The position numbers were made by a program, and so were the translations under genes. From contig NZ_CP063815.1 in assembly GCF_015277895.1 (NCBI RefSeq), positions 1,860,001 through 1,924,000 on the forward strand: a stretch of 64,000 nucleotides of DNA, given 5' to 3'. The notes beneath the pieces were generated by a model that was not told where the DNA came from, searched no databases, and was given only the letters and a program-made list of their open reading frames with translations. This document shows positions 19,178 to 27,656 of the stretch, one piece after another. Source of the DNA: Microbacterium abyssi (lineage in GTDB: Bacteria; Actinomycetota; Actinomycetes; Actinomycetales; Microbacteriaceae). The stretch's first letter is position 1. The number at the start of each line of letters is the position of its first letter.

Positions 19178-20223
19178 TCGATCGCCGAGCCGTCACCCGT
19201 TCCCCGGCCGTTCCCGGTCTCTGAGCCGTTCGACGGGCTCTGTCGTGGGGCATCGCTGCCGCGGGTGATCCTGAGCTCCTGGCTCTCGCTCAGTACCTGC
19301 GGGTGATGCCTGGCCAGACCCACGACGCCCCACACTGCGACGGCGCCGATGACGACGAACGCGACGAGCGCCCAGACGGGAGCCGCCGAGGCCTCCTCCA
19401 GAACGACGATGCCGATGACGACCGCGACGATGGGATCGACCACAGTGAGCCCGGCGATCACGAGGTCCGGCGGCCCGGAGCTGTACGCGGTCTGCACGAA
19501 GTACGCGCCCACGGCGGCCGCCGCGATCAGGGCGATGACGCAGACCAGCGTGAGCCAGTCGAAGTTCTCCGCCTTGAGGCGCTCGATGATCACCTTGGCG
19601 AGCGTCGCGACGAACCCGTACAGGATGCCGGCGCCGATGACGTAGAACAGCGCGCGCATGCGGTGCCGCAGGATGAGCCAGCATGCCCCGAGGATGATGA
19701 TCACGACGAGCAGGCAGGTCAGGATGATGAACAGCTTCTCGGTGGTGACCTCTTCCTCAGTGGCGAAGATGGCGGCGAGGAACACGAACAGGAAGATGCC
19801 GCCGACGCAGGCGATGATCGACGTGATCGACCTCCTCGTGGGCGCATGGCCCGACACGTGGGCGTTCAGCAGCGTCGTGATCACCAGCGCGATCGCGCCG
19901 AGCGGCTGGACGACGATGAGCGGGGCGATGGCGAGAGCAGCGAGCTGGCAGACGATCGCGAGCCCGAGCATGAGCGTTCCGAGCAGCCACGAAGGACGCG
20001 TCAGCAGGGCCTTGACCTGGTGCATGCTCAGGCCTGTGGCACCCTTGGCGCCGCTGAGGCGTTCGACCTTGGTCACGCCGCGATGCTGGTACTGCGCTCC
20101 GAAGGACATGAACACGGCGCCGGCGAGGGCGAGGGGGATGCCCAGCAGCAGGGCCGGGTTCTGGAATGCCCCGACCAGCTGATCACTGACCTCGTCAACA
20201 GACATCCATACCCCGGAGTTCAC
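19171..20223 (-). CDS. DMT-superfamily transporter, NIPA-like
   Basis: The 350-residue protein has nine or ten hydrophobic helices arranged as two EamA-like repeats, for example LAIAPLIVVQPLGAIALVIT and GLTVVDPIVAVVIGIVVLEE. The first repeat resembles NIPA-type Mg2+ transporters (LAGAVFMSFGAQYQHRGV at the N-terminus; LGTLMLGLAIVCQLAALAIA). The last ~50 residues are a hydrophilic Ser/Gly/Asp-rich tail. The start is GTG at 20223, with TAAGG seven bases upstream, or ATG at 20205; the two differ by six residues. The substrate cannot be decided from sequence. Confidence 0.82.
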   Translation of the reverse strand: MNSGVWMSVDEVSDQLVGAFQNPALLLGIPLALAGAVFMSFGAQYQHRGVTKVERLSGAKGATGLSMHQVKALLTRPSWLLGTLMLGLAIVCQLAALAIAPLIVVQPLGAIALVITTLLNAHVSGHAPTRRSITSIIACVGGIFLFVFLAAIFATEEEVTTEKLFIILTCLLVVIIILGACWLILRHRMRALFYVIGAGILYGFVATLAKVIIERLKAENFDWLTLVCVIALIAAAAVGAYFVQTAYSSGPPDLVIAGLTVVDPIVAVVIGIVVLEEASAAPVWALVAFVVIGAVAVWGVVGLARHHPQVLSESQELRITRGSDAPRQSPSNGSETGNGRGTGDGSAIDQ

Positions 20224-20254
20224 AGTAGAACCTTACCCGCCGATGTGCGGCCAG

Positions 20255-20266
20255 TATGGTTGTGGC
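20255..20266 (+). promoter_or_regulatory. Leaderless promoter of def
   Basis: TATGGT at 20255-20260 is followed by exactly six bases and then the GTG at 20267. This spacing places the transcription start at the start codon, as in other leaderless actinobacterial mRNAs. No Shine-Dalgarno is visible ahead of the GTG, which supports the reading. Confidence 0.55.
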
Positions 20267-20833
20267 GTGGCTGTTCTTCCGATTCGCATCATGGGCGATC
20301 CCGTCCTGCACTCCCCCGCCTCCCCGGTCGACGAGATCACGGATGAGGTCCGCGAACTCGTCGCCGACATGTTCGAGACGATGGATGCCGCGCCCGGAGT
20401 GGGTCTCGCCGCACCCCAGGTCGGGGAGCCGCTGCGCATCTACACCTACTCGTATGTCGACGACGACGAGAATCCTTGGCGCGGCGTGATCATCAACCCC
20501 GTGCTGTGGATGTCACCTCCTGAGCCCGGCTCCCCCGACCCGGACGAGGAGTCGGAGGGGTGCCTGTCGTTCCCCGGCGAGCGGTTCGCGCTGCGGCGCG
20601 CTGACCGCGTGCTCGTCACCGGCCTCGGCCTGGACGGCACGGATGTCCGCATAGAGGTGGACGGCTGGCGCGCGCGCATCATGCAGCATGAGTTCGATCA
20701 CCTCGACGGCATCCTGTACATCGACCGTCTCTCCGACAGCGACTGGAAGACGGTTCAGAAGATCGCCAAGAAGCGCGGATGGGGGCGCCCTGGGGCGAGT
20801 TGGACGCCGGGCGTGGACGACCTCGAAGGATAG
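20267..20833 (+). CDS. def: Peptide deformylase
   Basis: Deformylase removes the formyl group from the N-terminal methionine of nascent proteins, using a metal ion. All three motifs are present in the 188-residue protein: GVGLAAPQ (~44-51), EGCLSFP with metal-binding Cys99, and HEFDHLDG with His141 and His145. The GTG start (MAVLPIRIMGDPVLH) is chosen for its -10 spacing and homologue style. An ATG at 20243 in frame would add 8 residues with Cys and Gly that are unusual for the family. Confidence 0.95.
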   Translation: MAVLPIRIMGDPVLHSPASPVDEITDEVRELVADMFETMDAAPGVGLAAPQVGEPLRIYTYSYVDDDENPWRGVIINPVLWMSPPEPGSPDPDEESEGCLSFPGERFALRRADRVLVTGLGLDGTDVRIEVDGWRARIMQHEFDHLDGILYIDRLSDSDWKTVQKIAKKRGWGRPGASWTPGVDDLEG

Positions 20834-20890
20834 GATTTCCATAGCAGGATCATTGGTCCCGCTATCACCATTCCTGAGGAGAGACACACG

Positions 20891-21430
20891 ATGATGAAGA
20901 TGCGCACGAAGCGCGCGCTGGCGGTGGCCGGCTCAGCACTGGCTCTGAGTATCGCGCTCAGCGGATGTGGCGCACTGAGCGGCATCCTGGGCGGCGGCGA
21001 CGCGCAGCGCGATGAGGACGGCAACGTCACGGAGGGCTCGAACATCGACATCTTCTCGCTGAAGGTGGGCGATTGCATGCCGGCATCCGACACCAGCGGA
21101 GAGATCACGGATGCGGATGTCGTCCCCTGCTCCGAGCCGCACGCCGACGAGGTCTTCTACGAGTTCGAGCTCGAGGGCGACGAACTGCCCAGCGACGACG
21201 AGATCATGAGCCAGGTCGAAGCGCAGTGCGTGCCGGCGTTCACCGAATTCGTCGGCCTCGATTACTACGAGTCGACTCTCGACTTCTGGTGGATCACCCC
21301 CACCGAACAGACCTGGACTCAGGCTAACGACCGCGTGGTGCAGTGCGTGATCTACAAACCGGACCCGAAGGACTCCACGGGACAGACACAGCTCGAGGTG
21401 ACCGGCTCGCTCGAAGGCGCGGGCGTCTGA
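20891..21430 (+). CDS. Septum-formation-family lipoprotein
   Basis: The 179-residue protein has a lipoprotein signal peptide (KRALAVAGSALALSIALSGC, lipid Cys26), a short acidic linker, and a domain starting IDIFSLKVGDCM. Cysteines spaced through VVPCSEPHADEVFYEFEL, EAQCVPAFTEFVG and VVQCVIYKP match the actinobacterial septum-formation domain (PF13845-like), in which disulfides are expected. It should be anchored on the outer face of the membrane. GAGGAGAG supplies the ribosome site. Its exact role in division is not established by the sequence. Confidence 0.78.
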   Translation: MMKMRTKRALAVAGSALALSIALSGCGALSGILGGGDAQRDEDGNVTEGSNIDIFSLKVGDCMPASDTSGEITDADVVPCSEPHADEVFYEFELEGDELPSDDEIMSQVEAQCVPAFTEFVGLDYYESTLDFWWITPTEQTWTQANDRVVQCVIYKPDPKDSTGQTQLEVTGSLEGAGV

Positions 21431-21443
21431 TCCGAAGCGGCTG

Positions 21444-21487
21444 ACGAAGAAGAGGCTCCGCCGTATTCGGCGGAGCCTCTTCTTCGT
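21444..21487 (+). terminator. Perfect 20-bp hairpin terminator after the lipoprotein gene
   Basis: A 20-bp perfect inverted repeat (arms 21444-21463 and 21468-21487, beginning ACGAAGAAGAGGCTCC) closes a TATT tetraloop 13 bases after the stop codon. The U-rich 3' arm (TCTTCTTCG) helps termination. It also separates this gene from the opposing tRNA. Confidence 0.85.
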
Positions 21488-21514
21488 CGCACCGTCTTAC
21501 GCGGAAAAGGAGAA

Positions 21515-21545
21515 CCCCCGGGGGCTTCGGAGAAGCTCCCGGGGG
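21515..21545 (-). terminator. Hairpin terminator of tRNA-Asn
   Basis: The arms CCCCCGGGGGCTTC (21515-21528) and GAAGCTCCCGGGGG (21532-21545) pair over 14 bp with one G-U and a 3-base loop. On the minus strand it begins 4 bases beyond the encoded CCA end of tRNA-Asn; TTCTCC follows. Confidence 0.75.
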
Positions 21546-21548
21546 CAT

Positions 21549-21624
21549 TGGCTCCCCGGCTTGGACTCGAACCAAGAACCTGCCGGTTAACAGCCGGCTG
21601 CTCTGCCAATTGAGCTACCGAGGA
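21549..21624 (-). tRNA. tRNA-Asn (anticodon GTT), CCA encoded
   Basis: The minus strand folds into a full cloverleaf. The acceptor stem TCCTCGG pairs with CCGGGGA, allowing one G-T; the D-arm contains TAGCTCAATTGGCAGAGCA, and the anticodon loop CTGTTAA sits in a GCCGG/CCGGC stem. The T-loop is GGTTCGAGTCC, with discriminator G. The anticodon GTT (plus-strand 21589-21591) reads AAC/AAU. CCA is encoded at 21549-21551. Confidence 0.97.
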
Positions 21625-21719
21625 ATGCGCCCCGCTGTGCGAGGCAACCCGACAAGCTTAGCAAACTCCCGAGGGTGAACGTGACATCGGGCCGTGCTCT
21701 CGGGCGTGTCCCCGAATAC

Positions 21720-22496
21720 TCACCATCCCGGCGAATCGGCCTCTGCATTCGGCACCCACAGCAGGTCTCGGCCGACACCTCTAGCGACGACGTGACCGCT
21801 CTTCAGCATCAGAGTCTCGGCGTTGAGCTCGCGGATGAAGGCAGCATCGTTGGTGACGAGCAGCGCCCCCATCGCCTGCTCCTTCCGGCGGCGTGTGATC
21901 GCCTCGAACACGACGTGCCGCACCTCCAGGTCGAGGTTCGCGAGCGGCTCGTCGGCGATGAGCACCTTCGGCTCCAGCACGAACGCGCGGGCGACCGCGA
22001 CACGCTGCCGCATGCCGGCACTGAGCTCGTACGGGAACTTCGCGGCCGTCCCCAGCGGCAGGTGCATCTCGTCGAGCAGCGTGGCGACGCGAATGGACAG
22101 CGCCCTGCTGTTGACCCGCTTGTCACGGATCAGGATCGGCTCGGCGATCACATCCCCGACCGTGAGGGTCGGCGGCAGATCCGCCCCTGCCCCCTGCGGC
22201 AGATAGCCGGCGCGATAGGTCAGCTCACGATGACGTCGCCCTGGCCTTCGGACGTTCACACCGCACACCTCGGCGCGTCCTCCGACGATCCGCACCGACG
22301 GATCTGTGGACCCCGCCAGCGCCGCGACCAACGTGGATTTGCCGGATCCGGTGGGGCCGGCGACACAGATCAGCTCACCAGGCGGAAGCGCGAACGTCAC
22401 GCCGTCGACGGCGCGCGTCGGCGCGCTGTGCCCGATCCGGTCGATGACGAGATCCGAGCAGTCGATGACGTCCGTGGAGGGCGATCTTCGTGGCAT
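21720..22496 (-). CDS. Orphan ABC transporter ATP-binding protein
   Basis: The 258-residue ATPase shows Walker A GPTGSGKST, the Q-loop YLPQGAGA, signature ELSAGMRQRVAVARA, Walker B VLIADEPLANLD and the switch-type VTNDAAFI, where the usual H-loop histidine is replaced by Asn. The start is ATG 22496, with GGAGG nine bases upstream; an upstream in-frame ATG at 22505 is less well spaced. No permease or binding-protein gene is adjacent: it follows dnaG by 37 bases. It may serve a transporter encoded elsewhere. The substrate is unknown. Confidence 0.8.
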   Translation of the reverse strand: MPRRSPSTDVIDCSDLVIDRIGHSAPTRAVDGVTFALPPGELICVAGPTGSGKSTLVAALAGSTDPSVRIVGGRAEVCGVNVRRPGRRHRELTYRAGYLPQGAGADLPPTLTVGDVIAEPILIRDKRVNSRALSIRVATLLDEMHLPLGTAAKFPYELSAGMRQRVAVARAFVLEPKVLIADEPLANLDLEVRHVVFEAITRRRKEQAMGALLVTNDAAFIRELNAETLMLKSGHVVARGVGRDLLWVPNAEADSPGW

Positions 22497-22533
22497 GTCT
22501 TCCATCCTCCCCCGGCGCGGGAGGCTGGAGGCG

Positions 22534-24393
22534 TTACGACTCGGCGAAGCGCTGACGCTCGGCGTCGATGTCGCGCAGGCGCATCCGCAGTGCGCGTCCG
22601 CCGTCGGAATCCGCGGGAACCCGCTGGATCGCTCCCAGCAGCTCCTGCTTCTCCCGTTCAAGACCGCGCACGATCATGCGCCGGGCGAGGTCGGCTGTCG
22701 AGGCGACAGCCCCCGCCTCGTCCTTCGCGGGGAACGGGCTCATCAGCAGTTCCCCCGCCAGCGTTCGGTACGGCTCGCGCACCGCGCCCACGGCATCCAT
22801 CGCCCAACCCGCTCGCGTGCGATCGGGCACTGCGGCGATGGTCGCGCGGATCGCCTCGAGCGCAGGATGCCGGAACGGAGCGTTCAGCGCACGGGACAGC
22901 ATCGCCTGATCGACCTGGTGTCCGTACTGGAGGGCGCCCATGATCATGCCGCGCTCGGCTGCGACATCCGCCGTCCGCGGCAGGCTCGCCAGGGTCACCG
23001 CGGGAACGGCAGCAGGTCCCTGGGCCGCCTGTGCCTGCGGAGCCTGCTCCTGCTTCGGCTTGGCGGCCGCTGCGCCGCGCGCGGCGCGCTCGACCTCGGC
23101 GTGCACCTCCGTCGGGTCCATGCCCAGGCGCCGGGCCAGCACCCTCTCGTATCCAGGGCGCAGCAGCCGGTCACGGATCTCGGCCACGATCGGAGCTGCG
23201 GCGCGCAGCGCGCCGACCTGCCCCTCGACCGTGGCGAGGTCGTAGCCGGCGAGCTTGCGATCGATCGCGAACTCGAACATCGGCACCTTGGCGTCCATGA
23301 GGCCGCGCACGGCGGCATCTCCGCGCTGCAGCCGCAGATCGCACGGGTCGAGGCCGTTAGGGGCGACTGCGACGAAGGTCTGAGCGTTGAAACGATCGTC
23401 TTCGCTGAACGCGCGCAGCGCCGCCTTCTGCCCCGCCTCGTCGCCGTCGAACGTGAAGACGACCTCGCCCGAGCTGGAGTCGTCGCCCATGACCCGGCGC
23501 AGGACCTTGATGTGCTCGGCGCCGAACGCCGTTCCGCAGGTGGCGATCGCGGTGGTGACACCGGCGAGGTGGCAGGCCATGACGTCGGTGTAGCCTTCCA
23601 CGACCACGACCCGGCGCGGTTCACCGCGGGAGATGTCGCGCTTGGCGAGGTCGAGTCCGTAGAGCACCTGGTTCTTCTTGTAGATGATCGTCTCAGGAGT
23701 GTTGAGGTACTTGGGGCCCTGGTCGTCGTCGTAGAGCTTGCGCGCGCCGAATCCGATGGTCTGTCCCGTCACATCGCGGATCGGCCACACCAGCCGTCCG
23801 CGGAACCGGTCGTAGACGCCTCGCTGTCCCTGTGAGACCAGTCCCGCCGCGAGCAGTTCGTCACGGGTGAATCCCTGCGCACTGAGCGCCTTCAGCATCC
23901 CGTCCCAGCCGCGCGGTGCATACCCGACGCCGAAATGGGCCGCCGCGCCGGCATCGAAGCCGCGCTCGCCGAGGAACCGCCTGCCGGTCTCAGCCTCGGC
24001 GGTCAGCAGCTGTCCGCGGAAGAACTCCCCCGCAGCGGCGTTCGCGGCGTACAGCCGGCTGCGGCCGCTGGTCTCCGGCGCCGCTCCGCCGTCCTCATAG
24101 TGCAGCGTGTAACCGAGACGACCGGCGAGGCGCTCGACGGCCTCGGTGAAACTGACATGGTCGATCGCGCGCAGGAACGAGTAGACGTCGCCGGATTCGC
24201 CGCAGCCGAAGCAGTGGTAGAAGCCCACCTGCGGCCGCACGTGGAAGCTGGGGCTCTTCTCGTCGTGGAACGGACACAGACCCTTGAGCGATCCCACGCC
24301 GGCGGACTTCAGCGCGACGCGCTCCCCGACGATGTCGGCGATGTTCGTGCGGGATTTGACCTCGTCGACGTCCGCCTGCCGGATTCGGGGCAT
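22534..24393 (-). CDS. dnaG: DNA primase
   Basis: DnaG makes RNA primers for replication. The 619-residue protein has the CHC2 zinc-binding domain (CPFHDEKSPSFHVRPQVGFY followed by HCFGCGESGDV, ~40-73) and the catalytic core with TOPRIM motifs VVVEGYTDVMACH and VFTFDGDEAGQKA. An Ala/Gln-rich linker (AAAKPKQEQAPQAQAAQ) leads to the C-terminal DnaB-interacting helical domain. The ATG at 24393 shares its A with the dgt stop (TGATG). The frame remains open upstream to 25491, but that is an antisense-like shadow of dgt. Confidence 0.97.
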   Translation of the reverse strand: MPRIRQADVDEVKSRTNIADIVGERVALKSAGVGSLKGLCPFHDEKSPSFHVRPQVGFYHCFGCGESGDVYSFLRAIDHVSFTEAVERLAGRLGYTLHYEDGGAAPETSGRSRLYAANAAAGEFFRGQLLTAEAETGRRFLGERGFDAGAAAHFGVGYAPRGWDGMLKALSAQGFTRDELLAAGLVSQGQRGVYDRFRGRLVWPIRDVTGQTIGFGARKLYDDDQGPKYLNTPETIIYKKNQVLYGLDLAKRDISRGEPRRVVVVEGYTDVMACHLAGVTTAIATCGTAFGAEHIKVLRRVMGDDSSSGEVVFTFDGDEAGQKAALRAFSEDDRFNAQTFVAVAPNGLDPCDLRLQRGDAAVRGLMDAKVPMFEFAIDRKLAGYDLATVEGQVGALRAAAPIVAEIRDRLLRPGYERVLARRLGMDPTEVHAEVERAARGAAAAKPKQEQAPQAQAAQGPAAVPAVTLASLPRTADVAAERGMIMGALQYGHQVDQAMLSRALNAPFRHPALEAIRATIAAVPDRTRAGWAMDAVGAVREPYRTLAGELLMSPFPAKDEAGAVASTADLARRMIVRGLEREKQELLGAIQRVPADSDGGRALRMRLRDIDAERQRFAES

Positions 24394-25769
24394 CAGACCG
24401 CCCCTTCGGGCATCCGCACCGTTGCGTGCGCGTGCGGCCTGGCGCCCGCACGTGCCGTGCGCGGCGTCCAGATTCCCACTTCGGCAGGATCGATGTCGCC
24501 GACCAGGCGACTGTGCCAGTCCAGCGCCGTCTGATCCGTGAGGCTTGCGATCTGATCGACGACGACCCTGGCGCGCTCGGCATCCGATTCGGCTGCCTGG
24601 AAGTCGGCGGCGAAGGCGGGCTCGAGCACGTCGGCGCCTGCGTTCCACAGCGCGTCCGTCGACCACAGCGCGTCCGCCAGACGCCGCAGCACCCGCCGCT
24701 GCTCCTTGTACACGCCCTTGCGTGCGTCGATCGTGACGATCGCCTGACCCATGATGCCCTTCAGCACGGCGATCTCGGCCTCGACGACGCGAGGCACGAC
24801 GACATGCGCGTTGTACCGCACCAGCGAGGGGCCGGCGTAGGCCTCGCGGGTCGCGGTGACCGCGGCTCGTGCGAAGCGCCCGATGAGGTCGCTGGTGAGG
24901 TTCTTCAGCCGAGCGAGATCCTTCCGCGAACGGTCGAAGGATTTCAGCCACATCGGCTGACGCGTGAGGCGGTACAGCCCGTCGGCGAGCTCCTCGCGGG
25001 TGAAGTCGTAGCCGACCCACTGCTGCACACGACTGACGAGCGCGTGATGCTCGGCAGGGTCCGACAGGTGCGCGACATCGAGATAGCCGTTGACGATCGC
25101 GTCCTCGAAGTCGTGCACCGAGTAGCCGATGTCGTCGGAGAGATCCATGATCTCCGCCTCGATGCAGCGCAGGCGTCCGGGCGCTCCCTCGCGCATCCAA
25201 CGGAACACCGCTTCGTCTTCGGGGTAGACGCCGAACTTCAGCCGCCCGCCCGGGTCCGGCACCGGGCTGTCGACCGTCCACGGGTACTTGCAGGTCGCGT
25301 CCAGGCTCGCGCGAGTGAGGTTGAGTCCGACCGAATGTCCGTCGGCATCGAGGACCTTCGCCTCGAGGCGGGTGAGGATGCGCAGCGACTGCGCGTTCCC
25401 CTCGAACCCGCCGATGGGTTCCGCCCACTCGTTCAGCGCGCGCTCGCCGTTGTGGCCGAACGGCGGGTGACCGAGGTCGTGGCTCAGGCATGCGGTGTCG
25501 ACGACATCGGCGGAAACGCCGAGAGCCACGGCGAGCTCACGACCGACCTGCGCGACCTCGAGCGAATGCGTGAGGCGGTTGCGGGCGAAGTCGGCGGTGC
25601 TGGCGGGGCTCAGCACCTGCGTCTTCGCGGCGAGGCGGCGCAGCGCCGCGGAGTGCAGCACGCGCGCACGGTCGCGCGCGAAATCATCTCGTTCGGAGCG
25701 GTGGGCCTGGGTGAAGAAGCGCTCGGCATCGCGCGGCTCGTAGCCGTCGGCGCGCACCTCAGCCGCCAC
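24393..25769 (-). CDS. dgt: Deoxyguanosinetriphosphate triphosphohydrolase-like HD protein
   Basis: HD-domain dNTPases hydrolyse dNTPs to nucleoside and triphosphate. The 458-residue protein has the metal-binding residues in NRLTHSLEVAQVGRELA, ACLSHDLGHPPFGHNGE and DLSDDIGYSVHDFEDA. I place the start at GTG 25769 (MAAEVRADGYEPRD), preceded by GGAGA, overlapping the dusB stop by 11 bases. An earlier GTG (25802) is possible but adds a basic Cys/Arg-rich stretch. The gene order dusB-dgt-dnaG is conserved among actinobacteria. Confidence 0.92.
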   Translation of the reverse strand: MAAEVRADGYEPRDAERFFTQAHRSERDDFARDRARVLHSAALRRLAAKTQVLSPASTADFARNRLTHSLEVAQVGRELAVALGVSADVVDTACLSHDLGHPPFGHNGERALNEWAEPIGGFEGNAQSLRILTRLEAKVLDADGHSVGLNLTRASLDATCKYPWTVDSPVPDPGGRLKFGVYPEDEAVFRWMREGAPGRLRCIEAEIMDLSDDIGYSVHDFEDAIVNGYLDVAHLSDPAEHHALVSRVQQWVGYDFTREELADGLYRLTRQPMWLKSFDRSRKDLARLKNLTSDLIGRFARAAVTATREAYAGPSLVRYNAHVVVPRVVEAEIAVLKGIMGQAIVTIDARKGVYKEQRRVLRRLADALWSTDALWNAGADVLEPAFAADFQAAESDAERARVVVDQIASLTDQTALDWHSRLVGDIDPAEVGIWTPRTARAGARPHAHATVRMPEGAV

Positions 25770-26913
25770 TGTTCTCGATCTCCGCGCCACGCAGCATCTC
25801 ACCGGTCTCCGCGGCCACTTCGCGCGATTCCAGCCACTTGTCCGGCAGGGCTGGGCGCTTCGGGCGCCCGGCGCGACCGCGCTGCCCCTCGGCGTCCGCG
25901 CCCGGGTACGGGGCGTCGTGGTCGAGCTGGCCGAGCAGCTCGTCGATGTGGGCGAGGCTCTGCGCGGTGGCGAGTCCGGTGCGGATGTCGCTTCCGACCG
26001 GGTAGCCCTTGAAGTACCAGGCGACGTGCTTGCGGATGTCGCGGCATCCGTGGTCCTCGTCGTCGAAGAAGTCGACGAGCAGCTCCGCGTGCCGGCGGAA
26101 AGCGTTCGCGACGAACCCGAGCGTGGCGTCGACGGGTCGCGACTCGGCGCCGAAGGCCGCGGCGAGGTCGCCGAACAGCCAGGGCCGGCCGAGGCATCCG
26201 CGGCCGACGACGACGCCGTCGCAGTCGGTCTCGGCCATCATGCGCACAGCGTCATCAGCCGACCAGATGTCACCGTTCCCGAGCACCGGGATGCTCGTGA
26301 CGGCCTGCTTCAACTCGCCGATCGCGCTCCAGTCGGCATGGCCGGAGTAGAACTCGCTGGCTGTGCGGGCATGAAGGGCGACAGCTGCGGCCCCGGCATC
26401 CTCGGCCGCGCGGCCGGCGTCGAGGAAGGTGAGGTGATCGGGGTCGATTCCCTTGCGCATCTTCACCGTCAGCGGAAGGGCTCCAGCGGCCTTCACGGCC
26501 TGATCGACGATGTCGGCGAACAGGGACGTCTTCCACGGCAGCGCCGCTCCCCCTCCCTTGCGGGTGACCTTGGGCACGGGGCATCCGAAGTTCAGGTCGA
26601 TGTGGTCGGCGTGGTCCTCGGCGACGATGATGCGCACCGCCTCGGCGATGGTCTTCGGGTCGACGCCGTAGAGCTGGATCGAACGGGGTGTCTCCGATTC
26701 GTGATGGCGGATCAGCCGCATCGTCGTGTCGTTGTGCTCGACGAGGGCGCGCGAGGTGATCATCTCACTGACGTAGAGCCCTGCGCCGTATTCACGGCAC
26801 AGGCGGCGGAAGGCCGTGTTCGTGATGCCGGCCATGGGCGCGAGGACCACGGGCACGTCGAGGTCGATCGGGCCGATGCGCAGAGCGCGGGCGGGAGCGG
26901 GGGCGATAGTCAT
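25759..26913 (-). CDS. dusB: tRNA-dihydrouridine synthase (DusB family)
   Basis: Dus enzymes reduce uridine to dihydrouridine in the tRNA D-loop using FMN. The 384-residue protein shows LAPMAGITNTAFRRLCREYG near the start, DLNFGCPVPKVTRKGGGAAL with the catalytic cysteine, and VKMRKGI, LHARTASEFYSGHADW and GNGDIWSADDA of the FMN/substrate barrel. The start is ATG 26913 (MTIAPAPARALRIG); the upstream ATG at 26955 would add 14 residues that are not typical. A ~45-residue basic tail follows the helical domain. Confidence 0.95.
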   Translation of the reverse strand: MTIAPAPARALRIGPIDLDVPVVLAPMAGITNTAFRRLCREYGAGLYVSEMITSRALVEHNDTTMRLIRHHESETPRSIQLYGVDPKTIAEAVRIIVAEDHADHIDLNFGCPVPKVTRKGGGAALPWKTSLFADIVDQAVKAAGALPLTVKMRKGIDPDHLTFLDAGRAAEDAGAAAVALHARTASEFYSGHADWSAIGELKQAVTSIPVLGNGDIWSADDAVRMMAETDCDGVVVGRGCLGRPWLFGDLAAAFGAESRPVDATLGFVANAFRRHAELLVDFFDDEDHGCRDIRKHVAWYFKGYPVGSDIRTGLATAQSLAHIDELLGQLDHDAPYPGADAEGQRGRAGRPKRPALPDKWLESREVAAETGEMLRGAEIENSGG

Positions 26914-26963
26914 TTCCGTACCATTCTCCCATCCCGGGCGCGCCTGGCGCCTCATCGCCGTCG

Positions 26964-26975
26964 TAGGGTGTGGAT
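26964..26975 (+). promoter_or_regulatory. Leaderless promoter of the glutathione-peroxidase-family gene
   Basis: TAGGGT at 26964-26969 is followed by six bases and then ATG 26976. There is no Shine-Dalgarno. The spacing favours ATG 26976 over the in-frame GTG at 26970 as the true start. Confidence 0.6.
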
Positions 26976-27485
26976 ATGACCGAATCCCCTGTTTCTGATG
27001 GCAACGTGCGCCAGATCCCGTTCACGGACGCGGACGGAACTCAGAAGACCCTCGATGACCTCGGCGCGGATGTCGTGCTCGTGGTCAATGTCGCCTCGAA
27101 GTGCGGTCTGACGCCGCAGTACGAGCAGCTCGAGCAGCTGCAGCGCACGTACGGCGAACGAGGGTTCAGCGTGGTCGGGTTCCCGTGCAACCAGTTCATG
27201 GGCCAGGAGCCCGGTTCGCTGGAGCAGATCCAGGAGTTCTGCTCGACCACCTACGGGGTCACGTTCCCCGTGAACGAGAAGGTCAAGGTCAACGGCCGGA
27301 ACGCGGACGAACTGTACAAATCGCTCAAGCAGACACCGGATGCCGGCGGCAAGGCAGGTCGCGTGGAGTGGAACTTCGAGAAGTTCCTCGTGCTGCCGGG
27401 CGGTGAGGTCAAGCGCTTCCGTCCGAAGCAGAAGCCGGATGCCCCGGAGATCGTCGCCGCGATCGAGGGCGCCCTGGTCCGCTAG
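26976..27485 (+). CDS. Glutathione-peroxidase-family thiol peroxidase
   Basis: The 169-residue cytosolic protein has the family catalytic set: peroxidatic Cys43 in NVASKCGLTPQY, Gln73 in GFPCNQFMGQEPG, and the Trp/Asn of VEWNFEKFLV. It is the cysteine form, not a selenoprotein. Actinobacteria of this type generally lack glutathione, so thioredoxin or mycothiol-linked reductants are the likely electron donors. It is convergent with the DsbA-family gene across a hairpin. Confidence 0.93.
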   Translation: MTESPVSDGNVRQIPFTDADGTQKTLDDLGADVVLVVNVASKCGLTPQYEQLEQLQRTYGERGFSVVGFPCNQFMGQEPGSLEQIQEFCSTTYGVTFPVNEKVKVNGRNADELYKSLKQTPDAGGKAGRVEWNFEKFLVLPGGEVKRFRPKQKPDAPEIVAAIEGALVR

Positions 27486-27524
27486 ATCGGGGCCGCGCGG
27501 TCCCGCCCCGGCTCCGCGCTCCGT

Positions 27525-27573
27525 GTCGCAGAAGTGGTGAGCCGTGCCTGCTCGACCTCACCGCTTCTGTGAC
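27525..27573. terminator. Hairpin between convergent peroxidase and DsbA-family genes
   Basis: A 17-bp stem with two G-T pairs (27525-27541 with 27557-27573; core CAGAAGTGGTGAG / CTCACCGCTTCTG) closes a 15-base loop. It lies midway in the 171-base gap between two convergent genes and probably acts as a bidirectional terminator. No U-tract is seen. The rest of the gap holds nothing I can identify. Confidence 0.55.
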
Positions 27574-27656
27574 CAGCCGGGCCGCCCTGTCACGCGTCAG
27601 GCGGCTGGATGCCGGTCCCACCCGCCGCACGTGTGACACGCACCCTCGGATCGGCC

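Noticed and set aside
22534..25491. 985-residue frame suggesting a fusion of an extra N-terminal domain to DnaG
   Set aside because: The first ~366 residues are Arg/Ala/Gly-rich low complexity and overlap dgt on the same strand in another frame. DnaG has a good start at 24393 with the zinc domain following at once.
27486..27656. Possible small RNA gene between the peroxidase and DsbA-family genes
   Set aside because: The only structure is the 17-bp hairpin between convergent genes, best read as a terminator; no promoter was seen.
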